Position numbers and translations under genes: made by a program. A stretch of DNA of 64,000 nucleotides from Trema orientale. Taxonomy: Eukaryota > Streptophyta > Magnoliopsida > Rosales > Cannabaceae. The stretch is from contig JXTC01000281.1 of the NCBI GenBank assembly GCA_002914845.1, forward strand, positions 189,404 to 253,403, in the 5' to 3' direction. The notes under the pieces are model-generated. The model had not been told where the DNA came from. It did no database searches and saw only the letters and a program-made list of their open reading frames with translations. This document shows, piece after piece, positions 10,732 to 22,538 of the stretch (positions are counted from its first letter, which is position 1; the number at the start of each line of letters is the position of its first letter).

Positions 10732-13700
10732 TTATTTCGGCAACCCAGTTTCCGGGTTAAGAAGAGCTTGGCTTTCACCTGAAATATAAACTGGACCTTT
10801 TCCAGGTCTGGTACAGATAAAGTAACTAACATCACCTCTGTATTTCTGAGATGGAATGTTATCCTTAATTTCTGGGGGTGGCGGCAAAGCTTCAACATCC
10901 TTTGACCCTCCAAGCCCAGCATCTTGTAAGATTGACTTGTCACCAACAATGTAACTGAAGAAAAAGAAAAGAAGACGACAACGGAGAGATACGTAGATAC
11001 TGTCAGACAAATCATTCAAGAAGAAGCAATATATGTAACAAAGTCTAGAATTGATAGAACGTCTTATAATATGTTCAAATGGCGCACACAAGCACCATCA
11101 GAAGCAATAATAATAATAATAATAAAAAGATGTTACATGGTGGCAATGGCATCCAAATATAAATTACCTGTTCAAATCTGCCTCAGAGTTTGGAGGAAAG
11201 TAGTATAGGAGCCTCTGAAGCAAAAGACCAGCAACTTTTCTGTTACGTGCAATCAAAACAGCATTCGGGCCCGCATCAAAAGTATAAGCCACCTGTAAGT
11301 TCTATAAACATCAGTCGACCTATTCATAATGATAGCTTCAAACTTGGAACCCTAATAAGAACTACCGGAGTTACAGATCATTTACAAACTCTACTCAACA
11401 GTGCTACACTTTATCTCCATGATAACAAGCCAAAAAGTAAAAATATTTAGGGGGGAAGTTGTTACAATAAACAGTATGTCAAACAAATCCCATGAGAAAC
11501 TGACAAGACAAATAAGCAGAAGCCAATTGCAGGTGGCACGACTTGCAGTGTCTTGGCACCATCTATTGCTATCACTTAGTGACACCATGATGCCACTAGG
11601 CATAAAGTATGCTCATGATAGTGGCATAAAGCATGCTCATGATTTTCAAGCCAACAATTGTAAATTCAAATTCTCTTTGAAAGTCAAAACTGATGATTTG
11701 GAAATTTTTATTTTTTGGGTAATTTGATGGCTTGGAATTTAAGCACTAATAAAGTTGGGGTCTCCGGGAACAGTAACAGCATGCTTTTAGCCAATGATAA
11801 TAATGAGATTCTGTAAACCAAACTACAAATATAAAGCGGGGATGAGAATAGTATCATTTGTTTTGTACCATCAAGATGCAAAATTTGATAGCTACATATT
11901 TCCAGCTATAACTCGTTCTAAATTACTGGAGAGGAATTTGAGCTATCAAACTATATAGTGCTTATTAATAACCAAAACCTGTAATCTCATTTCTAATTTA
12001 CATGATTTTTTCACTGCATGTTTCAATTGCTACAATACAGTCCTTAAGAACAAAAACCATCCACATTTACCCTTTAGCCTTTTAATTCGGAAAGAACTCA
12101 TTTTTTACAAATGAAAATTAAAATAAAATTAACAAACACAGGCACCAATCAAAACCTGAAAAAGCTACTGCTAAAATTACGGTGTTGTGGCAAACCAAAA
12201 CCAGAGTTATATATGTATCATTAAGAAGGAAAGTAGAAATTGAAACCTGGGGTGTTCCTTCAGCACGATTCCACTTTTCAACAAGGTTGATTATCCTGAA
12301 ACAACATTAATTTGTTAGTATAGAATCTATGAGTCTAATCTTGCACACAAAAATGCAGAAAAGGAATTGCCTGTGGGATGTGTCATTCATGTAGAATATA
12401 GGGGGAGTTGTGTCTAGGCAAACTGCATGAAACTGATTGCTGTCTGCACAAGTCAATTGTGCAAAAGAACCAAAATCACGGTTTCTTATGGCTTCTTCCA
12501 TTTGTAATATACGTTTTGGTACTACTTCCTACAATTTAAAAGAAAAATGAATGATTCCAAAAGTTCAGTCAGACTGCAATTAGTACCACAAAGCACTACA
12601 GTAAGAAACATAAAAGAAATAGAAAAACACCTTTGCCCTATGCTGTAAAAGCAAACTTGTTTCAACACTCTCACGCATTCCTGAGGTGCTACTTGTTTCC
12701 TTCTGCCGTGAACTTACCTGGAAGCAACAAAATCAAGAAGGGAGTTACATACTACAGGGTAATAGAAGAACCATAGTATCCAACCTGACTTTAAAATAAG
12801 AATTTAGTTCCCACGGGAGAAAATATAAAAGGAGCCCTTCTACAAGCTACAACAATACAAAAGTTCAGTCTGTTTTCATAACAACAATTTCCAAATCTCA
12901 ACATGAATTTATGGACATTCACGATGACAGCCATTTCACAGTCATGACCATGAAAACAGTGACAAAAACTCATACAGCCTTTGTTGGAAGTCTGCTACGT
13001 CGTCAAAAACTTTGTTTTACTTTATTTGATGGATTTATATACATATTTAGAACCCTTGAAGGGTATATGAATGGTTGGTACTTCCAACATTAGAAATACT
13101 GGACTTGAAATTGTATGTGCATCAAAATTGAAAGTTGATAACTATTAGTAGAAAAAAAAAAAGAAAAGAAAAGAAAAAAAAAACAGGTTGGGGCTTGGGA
13201 AAAGATGTGGCGGCCAAAAAGCCCTTGTAGAGATAAGACAATTCAAGATTAGCACAAGTTTCAAAAATTACACTTCAACAAACAAACTCATTAAACATTT
13301 TGCATTGATTATACAGACAAAACAATAGAGAAAGTGGGATCTTACTACCCAAAAAAAGAAGTAAAGCATAAAGCACGATTAGTTAGAAAGTCCAGTCATC
13401 ATAATACCCAAAGTAATAATCACATCTAGGAATTCACTACCCAAAAAAAAAAATGAGATAGTGCAAACAAACAAGCAACTGAAACTCCAAGATAAAAACT
13501 AGATGAGTTAAACAAAGCAAAGAGAAAATCTTTTACAATATTTATAACAGGACAACATCATCACACGAATCATTCAAATAAAAGGAAGATGCATACCACA
13601 GCAACAATTATGACTAGATCATCCCAGTGTTTCTCGTCTGCTAGTTGAACCGCAACGCTGTCACTTCCATTCTCATCCTTAAATATTCAAAACACGACAT

Positions 13701-16051
13701 CAGTATAAACACTTAAAAATATGGGTTGCTTTTCAATAGTAGAACATGAAGCAAACATACTTTTCCCATGATCCACTTCACAAATCCACCATATAAGCTA
13801 CGGCAAGCACTGCCTGAACCTTGCCTGTATGATAAAAAGAAATCTTAAAATATGAGCACAAACTACAACCAGCATTCCTAATATCTTTTAACAAGGAGAT
13901 ACTAAACTAGTTAAGCTGTACAATTGTACAAGTCTATAAAACAAACTTAATGAGATAGGAGTGGTCAAATTGGTAACATATGTATTACAACATCAAAAAG
14001 AAAAGCTAACTACCATTATCCTGTAATATGATTGATCCCTAGGTTAAAGATAGAAACAAATTTAGGTCATTATAAAACTAATAATGATGACAGATGCAAA
14101 CTTCAAGAATCTTGAAATGAAATATAATATTGAAGAACAAAAAATTTAAAAGGACCTTGCAATAGCCGAAAGCTTGCTCTGATCTTCATTCACATTCATT
14201 AACTTTGCAAGGGAAAAAACTGCAAGTAAAGAACAGAAAATTCGTCATAATGGGACATGTGAGTTTTATTTATAAAATTCTAGCAACCAAACCAAATATA
14301 TATTGTAGAAGCTGAAAATACAAATAACCACATTACTCTAGAGGAAACAAAATAGTATTAAACAATCAGACAAACTAGTAACCAAGTGAAAACTGGTTCC
14401 ATAATGATTGAAACAATGCAGAACCAAATATCCTTTTTAAATCAAATTAATTGTACTTTACTACTTTAGATAAGACAGTCAAAACTATGGTCCTATTAAT
14501 TACAACTTAAAAGAGAAAAAATAAAAAAAACACTACTATGAAAGGAAGATAGGCCTAAAATTGATATATTACCAAAACAAGCTAAACCAGCTGCAGAGGA
14601 AGCCAATCCAGCAGCAGTGGGGAAATTGTTGTATGAAGCAATGTGTACATGCAATTTTCCCCAGTCCTCCTTTGAAATCTTGATACCCTTTTCCTTGTCC
14701 TCAACATCACCAGCACGACTACGAATTTCCCTTAGACAACTTTGAAACCTGCCTCCAGAAAGGGAAATCTCCTAAACTAACCAGCAAAAGCGCCATGAAT
14801 CAGCACAAGACCAAAAGGATCAGAGTTCATGGTAGTACTAAGCTGGTAAAGAAGACACATTTTGATTTTACAAAAAATTCATTGTTTGACAAATGAAAAA
14901 ACAAGTTTTCTAAAAAAACAAACAAACAAACCAAAACCAAAAATTATTTCTCTGATCATGTTTCTGTGATTTCTGAAGCAAAATAATGGCAAAATATGAT
15001 ACTTTTTGTGAAATTCCACTACCCTTTCTCCTAGATATTCTCAAAGAATAAAAGACAAGATAAAACACCAAGAAACTTCAATTCAATTATTAAAACATAG
15101 TCCTGTCTCTACCGGAGCTAAAAACTAATCTATAATTGAACCCACAAACGAAATTTTTAGTCCATTCCATCATGTTCAATGTTTTTACCTCCTCCTCTAA
15201 TTCACAACATCTTGGCAAACGAATGAATCATGAATTCAACACCAAGAAAATTCAACTCCTCCATGGAGCCACATCAAATTCACCTCAAAATATATTAAAT
15301 TCCACATTTCCATTTTGCACACCCCAATCTAACTACATAACCAAAAGTTTCGAAAGCTTACAATATTTCTAATATACTTCTCTACATCCCACAAGCCCAA
15401 AATTTAAAATAATAATAATAATAATAATTAAATGGAGCGGAATCCGCTATATATGAAAGGTATTGATAGAAGTTGCTACTATTGACCAAAACAGAACATT
15501 CCTCAGGTCCAAAGAATAAACTTTAACATCAAACACACATCTAAATTTCCTATTTTCACGTATTTTCCCGGGAAACAAACACAAACAGAGAAAGAAAATT
15601 AAAAAGCAGAAAACAGAAACGATTATTCATAGAGCGAAATCCGCTTTATCTGAAAAGTACGGATAGAAGCAGGGCACCACTGATAGTTCAAAGTAATAGA
15701 CTTTTCCAGCAAACACACGTCTAAACTTCCTTTTCACGCACTTTCCCGGGAAACAAACAGCATAATAACAGAAACTACCAAAAAATAAAATAAAATAACC
15801 AAAAATTTAAAAAACGATGAAAAAATTCAATTGACCTTGCCGTTGAGCCACATCCGATCTTGTCGAAAGGTGGGACTGACAGCGACAGTGGTGGTGGTAC
15901 AGAGGTGATCAGGATCAAGGGTGACGCTGATACTGTCATTAACGGGCAAGATCAACTTCTCGTCTCTCTTACCCCAATACTTGATGACCGCGATGTTGGT
16001 TGGTGTACGGGCAGTCGCCAAGAGCACCCATTTCTGCGATTCATCCGCCAT
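10732..16051 (-). CDS. MVD: Diphosphomevalonate (mevalonate diphosphate) decarboxylase
   Basis: Ten exons on the minus strand: 16051-15836, 14771-14573, 14219-14156, 13824-13761, 13677-13597, 12717-12631, 12528-12371, 12295-12247, 11292-11168 and 10954-10732. They sum to 1,266 bases, 421 residues, the usual plant length. The enzyme makes isopentenyl diphosphate from mevalonate diphosphate with ATP, the last step of the mevalonate pathway. Visible marks are YWGK at 25-28, the GHMP-kinase ATP loop [12 protein letters not shown] at 123-134, the SGSACRS segment, and Asp312 in FDAGPNA, the expected catalytic aspartate. SVTLDPDHL at 42-50 matches the PTS2-like nonapeptide described for plant peroxisomal MVD. 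Intron 7 uses a GC donor (see findings); all others are GT-AG. Confidence 0.95.
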
Positions 16052-16220
16052 TGCTGAGACCTTCTAAAGTTATTTTCTTTTTCTTTTTTTTTTCCCCCTG
16101 AGAGAAAAAACAAACAAAAGGGGTTGAGATTTTCCGGGAAAGTGAGAGAGAAAAAGAGGGAAAGGGATCTGAGTTCTAAGAGCAGAGTGACTCAGTTGAG
16201 GTTCCCTTTGCTGAAGTTTT

Positions 16221-16233
16221 ATTATATAAATGG
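16221..16233 (-). promoter_or_regulatory. Possible TATA box of the MVD gene
   Basis: Read on the minus strand this is CCATTTATATAAT, about 170-180 bases upstream of the ATG. Spacing suits a 5' UTR near 140 bases. No other core element was checked. Confidence 0.35.
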
Positions 16234-19200
16234 ATTGACAAGAAGGAAAGAGACAAATGGTGGCATCAGTATATGTATGTATGCAGGTCATAGTTGAATA
16301 TTTAAGAGAGAGGGTACCACTCCGACTCTCCAAGTGCTATTTCCATTTTTCATAATTGGTGAAAAATAATTTTTTTTTTTTTGTGCGAGACACTTATAAA
16401 TAGTAATAATTACTAAAATAAAATTAACACCGATTGTCTCACATCAAAAAGTTTAGTAAAATAATATTCATAGCCGGCTGCTTGGCTAATATTAATCAGC
16501 ACCATTTACAAATACAGTAGAATTGCCTCAATAAAACATATTACTTGTTTATTTAGCTTTCTAGGTTTACGTTTATGTTTATGTTTATGATGATAAATTA
16601 GCATTTTTATTTACTAACTTTAATCTGTTGCTTTAACCAAAACAAAAGTTTACAAGGCAATTCAATTCTAAAATGCATCCTTCAAAATAATTATGTGAAA
16701 AAAAAGGAATAATCCCAAAATCACCACTCTATTATAGCTATATATCATTAAAAAGAAAAACTCGATCTAAAAAAAAAATCCAAAACTATTTCATTTATTT
16801 TTCAAAACAGGAAAAAAGCGTACCTATGTACTTTTTTGGACAAATTTTTTTAACTAATTTATTTTCTAAATGACAATAACGTCCTTTAAATATTAAATCC
16901 AAATTAACTCTTTAAAAAAAGAAAGTACATAAAAAGAACATTATTAAAAAAATAACAAGCTTTCCTAAGAAAAAAACATTTTTTTATAATATAAAAAAAT
17001 TTACAATTTTCTTATTTTCTTCAAAATAAAAATAATTATATGATAACAGAAGTATTTGTGAGTTTGACCAAAAAGATATAAAGGGAATACTATTTTTCTC
17101 TTTTAAAAATAGAGAGATACTTTTAGGTTTTCCAAGAGCAGAGATTTTTGCAGTATTTAACCATAATAAGACGGATGTTTTTGCGATTAACTCAAATAAA
17201 TAAATAAAACGCCAAATGTATTGTTTACTATACTGCTATTCCTATTTTTCTAGAGAAATTCAACACACGAGAACACATAGTAATGATAATAACAAGGATT
17301 AAGAATTGGTTAACATTGCAAAATCTAAGGGTCAATATGCCAACCCTTTTAATGGAAGTCAAATGTGACATAGACCCCACAATTTATAGATTAATTTGCA
17401 GTTTAACCTAAACTTATATTATATATAAAAGGCAAATACAAGAGTATTTAGTATTACGGTTTTTCTAAGGGGATTTTACTGTCTATTCACAAATCACAAT
17501 GAAAAAAAAAAAACTATTTTTTTCTCGTCAATAATTCAGGCGTCACGAGAACTTTAGTACTTCAATAGACGGAATTTCATCTAACATTATTTGACATCCA
17601 TCCACTACATGATTAATTATTAATTTCTCGAAATGTGGCGTCACTCTTCCAAGTCAGTCAAGCATATAGCCATGGGGACGCTTTTAAGTCTTCGCATCAT
17701 AACATCGACCTAAAATTATACCATGTTAAAAGGGTAGTAGCCAAGTAAATTTTGGAGCATACTGTTTTTTTAGGACAATACCACCACAAACCCACAAAAA
17801 TAAATGAGTGAAGAAATTTAAAGTTGATAACTCTATTTTGGAACTTATGCTTATTCTTATGTGCATATGAGAGAGAGAGAGATGCTACTATTTTTTATGT
17901 TGTCTTACTCTGGCAATAGGATTTGAATAATTCAAGGTTTGGTGAAAGCTGATTTTAATATTGACCTAATTTTGTGAAGTATATGATACGGCAATGTGTT
18001 AGAGATGCCAATTTTATGCACTTCAAAGAAATTTACAAAATAGCTTCATGTGCTACAGTGGAATTAAGGTATCAAGTCTAGCATATTCTCATTGAACAAT
18101 GTCATTAATCTCATAGGGGTATAATGGCGTGACACTCGTGTAACTCCATAATTCTTCATCTAACAACATTGACATATGTTAAACATTACTTTAATTGGGC
18201 TATTAATTTTCGTTTCAAATGACGTTTTATTATCTACGCTAATATTCAGTAATTCATTCTCATTTCCCAGTAGTATTAGTAAGACTTTTACATTGGTCTA
18301 TATTGTCATGTGACAAGCTACATCTTTTTACCACTAGTTAATTATATGATATTGATTTTAATTTGTAATTTTTTTTAATTTTCATAGCATCATGAACTTG
18401 TTTGAATACACTTTTATTTTATGTTTTTTCTCTTTTAAAATAAAATAATAATAATTGAATAACATCTTAACCTTTTATTTTATTAAAAAAGAAAAAAAAA
18501 AAAAAAGAACATGAGCATGAGCATGAATAAAATCTGAAAATCACCGAGTGCAGTCAACATGAGCATGCCGCACACTTGACCACGCTTGGTCTTGGTCCAT
18601 CTGTTTTTCTATATTATATACTAATTTTTCAGATATTAGTTTATTATTTATTAATGTATTTATTTATTTATTTTAAGATGTTGACGGCTTCCTTCTATAA
18701 AATCCACGCACAAGCACATTCATAAGATGTAATTAAATTTTTAATTACAGATATATATATATGAATAGTATATGACATTCATTAGAATAATATTGCTAAC
18801 TAATACAAGTATATCTGTATGTGTCGTTGATTGAAACAACATTTGCAACTGAGAAAATTTAAGGGTTTATTCAGTAACATTTTTAATCGTTATTTTGTAT
18901 TTTTAGAAGCAAAAAAGAAGAATAAAGATCTTATTGAACGATATCTTGATAAGTAAGAAGAAATACTGGTTTTTACTTCCAAATAGAAGTGTCTATTGTG
19001 ATCTCTAGTACATAGACGGAGAAGAAAATTTGTAGTCCAAAAGAAACCAATATAAAATATCTTCCACTGATGACAGTTTACCAATGTTGAAATAAATAAA
19101 TAAATATCTACCAATGTTCTCCCTTTTCGTATCCTCAATTTTATGAACATAAAAATCGGCTCATATTTCAGAGTTGAGAGGCTAAAGGAATATGACTTTA

Positions 19201-19719
19201 CCAACCATGCATGTGTGTCTTCACTAAGCAAGTCGTCTCCATAGTCCATAGTCAGATGTGCACAAGTCAAATGAATACTAATGAAACCAAACCAATTATT
19301 TTCTAAAGTCAAAATATAGCGGCCTACATTTTTTAGTTTATTTGACTGTCACTCCAAATTAAATACATACACATTTTTTTTTTAAGGGAATACATACACA
19401 TTTATAAACCAACTTCCACATAAGAAGTGTTGTTAGTAACAGGCCAGTTTTCTCCAAATCTTGTTATTCAATGTTTAGAAGATTACAAGGAGAATATAAC
19501 AATAATAATAATATTAGGTTTTTGCCTAAGAAGAGTTGGTGGTGAGTAATTTTGGGGTTTATAACAATTGAGCTGATAAAGTACCCAAAAATGGAGCAAC
19601 TTTGGAACGGGATTAAGAATAAGAACCAACTCAAGGATCTCATTATGAGATTAAAATAATTCATTGCCAGCGACTATTATGTCATTTTGTAAAAGCTGTT
19701 ACTTTAATGTTATTAAGTG
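16234..19719. other. Intergenic region between MVD and the rearranged block
   Basis: AT-rich, with poly-A tracts and no supported gene. It contains a degenerate MITE at 16706-17192 (listed separately). The 140-codon open frame on the minus strand at 18890-19312 lacks any recognisable domain and is treated as chance. Confidence 0.35.
16706..17192. mobile_element. Degenerate long-inverted-repeat MITE
   Basis: The left end reads GGAATAATCCCAAAATCACC and the right end, reversed, reads GTTAATCGCAAAAACATCC. Internal sequence next to the left end, including a TTTTCAAAACAGGAAAAAAG block, matches the better-preserved element at 37711-38167. About 487 bases, borders uncertain by a few bases, no clear target duplication. 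Probably an old member of that Mutator-like MITE family. Confidence 0.5.
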
Positions 19720-20482
19720 TTAAAGTTCTTAACTAAATAACAGGTTAGAGTACCTCGAACGATAGAATGGCCTAGATCTGTAAACAATATAATAATAGTC
19801 CTGCCAAAACTTATTGGTATTTGGCTAGTTAACCCTCCTCCATATATTGATTGAGAACTGTCACTTAATCCTAATAGAGGGCCAGAAAAGAGTCTGCTTG
19901 GACATCGCTAACATAATTTGGTGTTTCGTTTACCAATTGTCACTCCGTGATACAAATTGGCTGGCTTTCAGTAACTTGAGAAAATTGTTTCATAAAGAGG
20001 AAGAGTAGATCATCTATTCTTTTGCAGTTTTCTTAAAATACATAATTAAAACTGTGGTATTTGAAGCTAGATCTACAAAATGAAATATTTAGGTTGCCAA
20101 TTCCAGAGGAAGTGCCACGAAATTCATCATTCGGCAGCAATACATGGTAATGTTATTTGTACTTCCCTAAATATCATAATTACCTGCAAGTTAAATCTAT
20201 GCTATTTAACGAGTCAATGAAATAGATTAAAACCTTGAAAATGTAAATACTTAATCTACAAATGTTAATTTTCGCCAAAAATTCATGTACATAGCTTGCT
20301 CAAAATTTCTCTCTCCATAAAGTACCAAATTTCTCATCATTCACACACTTTTGCATATGAATCAGAATCCGTAGATATATCCATAAGTTCAGGATATTTA
20401 TCAAAATTTGTACTTTTGCATATGAATCAGAATCCGTTTATACATCGACAAATTCAAGATATTTATCAGAATCGGTAGATAC
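19720..20482. repeat. Direct duplicate of the 3' end and downstream flank of the RIX1-like gene
   Basis: The segment matches about 25950-26640 in the same orientation, with small indels. It carries the downstream flank and then a decayed copy of the last codons of the RIX1/PELP1-like gene (minus sense), where the acidic tail has been partly amplified: a GAATCAGAATCCGT block occurs twice within 80 bases. It has no intact reading frame. It joins directly to a PPR gene fragment that runs in the other direction. Confidence 0.75.
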
Positions 20483-20484
20483 GT

Positions 20485-22069
20485 CTACGAGAATAATTTT
20501 GATAAAATGCCGATAAAGAATCAAATTTCATGGAATGCAATTATTTCGGGATATTGTTCGATGTAAGAGAATAGGTATAGCAAGAGAACTGTTTGAGGCA
20601 ATGCCATGTAGGTAGAGGTGAGCACAGTATAGATTGGGCAATACTATGTGAAAATCCTTAACCAAACCGTGAAGTGCAATAGAAGGAAATTCTTAACCAA
20701 TACGGTTAATAAAAAAAAATAAAAAAAAAAAACTCTTAACTAAACCAAATTACACCACATTATACGGTTTGATATATTAAAGTTTATGCAGTTTGGGCCC
20801 TAAATATGACTCTTAATAAATTTGAGCTAAATTAAAAAAATAATATTTTTAAAAGTTATGAGGGTTTCTAAGACTTTTATGTACAAAGCAAAAAAAAAAT
20901 TACAAAATTAAGGTGGGTCAATTTTTTTTTTCCAATTCCTGTACTGCAGAAAATAGCGTTTCTTAAATAGTTCCAAATATCCTTTTTAAAAATAATAACT
21001 AGGAACTAATAACCAAGGGTATTTTAAAAAAAAATGATAACTGGTAACTAATTACCGGTTTCAAACACTGATAACTAGTAACTATTTTTTAAAAATGGTA
21101 GTTTTCAAAAACCACTATAAAAATGACCGAAAAAAAATGGTATGAGAATTGGAAAAAAGCACGATCCACCATATTTTTCAAAATCTTTTCAAAAATTGCC
21201 GTGTGGGGCCAAATTTCCCCAAGTTATAACTACTAAAAGAAAAACACTTAAAAAATAAACACAACATTGAAAATATTTAAGAAAGTTATACAATCATACT
21301 TGTCTAAGTAAGATCTTAATAAGATACAATTCAATCTAAATAAATTAAAACAAAAATATCTAAAATTCAAATATTTAAATATCCTAAAATATATTAGAAT
21401 TTAGTTTCTAACTTATATATACTATTACATAAATGTAAATTCATCTATAAGACTTTTTTAAAATTAGTATATACATTTAATGTGGTATGATTAATTATGG
21501 AAATAAAAATCTTATTCCGTATTCCAAATCACACTGCAGTAGTAGAGAAAAATTAGACCCCAAACCACACCGCACGTATTAGTTTGATTTGGACGGCTAA
21601 GCAGAAATATGCTCAATCTTACATGTAGGAATGTCAGTTCTTGCCATACAATGCTCACTGGATATGCTCAGAGTAGTGATGTTGCCCAAGCAAGATTTAT
21701 CTTTTATCAAATGCCCCAACGCCATTCCATCTCTTGGGCAGCTATGATTGCTGGCTATGCTCAAAATGGCCACGCTAATGAGGCTTTAGAGTTATTTGTG
21801 GAGATGAAAAGAGAAGGCGAAAGGTTAACTAGGTCTTCTTATCCCTGTGCTTTGTGCACTTGTGCTGAGATTGTTGCTCTAGATTTGGGAAAGTAATTGC
21901 ACAGACGACTGGTAAAAGCAGGATTTGAAAGTAGATGCTACGTAGGGAATACACTACTTGTAATGTATTCTAAATGTGGAAGCATGGAAGAAGCTTATGA
22001 TGTGTTTGAAGAGGTACAACAAAAGGATATAGTTTCATGGAACACAATGATTACGGGCTATGCAAGACA
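20485..22069 (+). pseudogene. Inverted, broken copy of the DYW-type PPR gene, split by an hAT-like insertion
   Basis: Two blocks, 20485-20612 and 21622-22069, are close copies of the middle of the PPR gene at 22539-25124 but lie on the opposite strand. The first block has a one-base insertion near 20553 that shifts the frame. The second keeps PPR motifs such as [15 protein letters not shown] and [13 protein letters not shown], with an in-frame TAA near 21894 where the intact gene has Gln. Similarity to the PPR gene stops near 22069, so neither the gene start nor the DYW end is present. A 1,009-bp insertion separates the blocks. Not expected to be functional. Confidence 0.9.
20613..21621. mobile_element. 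Non-autonomous hAT-like transposon inside the PPR pseudogene
   Basis: A 1,009-bp insertion bounded by a perfect 8-bp target duplication, CATGTAGG, at 20605-20612 and 21622-21629. The uninterrupted PPR gene has the single sequence ATGCCATGTAGGAATATCAG at the same place, so the insertion is precise. Ends are short imperfect inverted repeats (TAGAGGTGAGCA and, reversed, TAAGATTGAGCA; 8 of 12 match). Both subterminal regions carry ACCAAACCG/GGTTTG-type motifs, common in plant hAT elements. No transposase frame. Confidence 0.85.
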
Positions 22070-22538
22070 AATGGAGAATTCCTCGTTTTCTCAAAGCACC
22101 TGAATTTACTATATTGTTTAAAAGCTGCAACATGGAGATTTCCAATGGATGGGATATATATGGCAATGGTAGATATACAATATACAGCTCCAGTGGTTAT
22201 TTTCAAGGGTACAGTAAGGGACAAAAATTAGTTGCTTTGTTTTCACCTTCAAAGCAAAACATATAAATCAATAAATAAACCAACAAAATGGCAGACCTGC
22301 TCACTTGTTAGTCTTTTGGTAGGATGCAAACCCTAGGAGAAAACAACTCTTCACCTTCATCTGCAATTAGTCATAGCCTTATTTTATCTAAATATTTCTG
22401 AATTGGATTTTTTGGTTATATTCTCTTAATCCTTAACCACATGAGTAGGACTTTCATTCTTGTATCGTATGCAAAAAAAACTTCCAACCAATTTGAACTC
22501 AGCTAAGTCTCAGTTTTTTCGCAATAAATTTCATTAGT
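22070..22538. other. Spacer between the PPR pseudogene and the intact PPR gene
   Basis: Similarity to the PPR gene ends near 22069. The following 470 bases show short open frames without recognisable domains and include the 3' UTR of the intact minus-strand PPR gene. Confidence 0.3.

Noticed and set aside
18890..19312. 140-codon open frame on the minus strand
   Set aside because: AT-rich intergenic DNA, no domain, no paralogue, no plausible codon or splice context. Treated as chance.
22070..22266. Short frames next to the PPR pseudogene as part of a gene
   Set aside because: No similarity to the PPR gene after 22069 and no recognisable motif.
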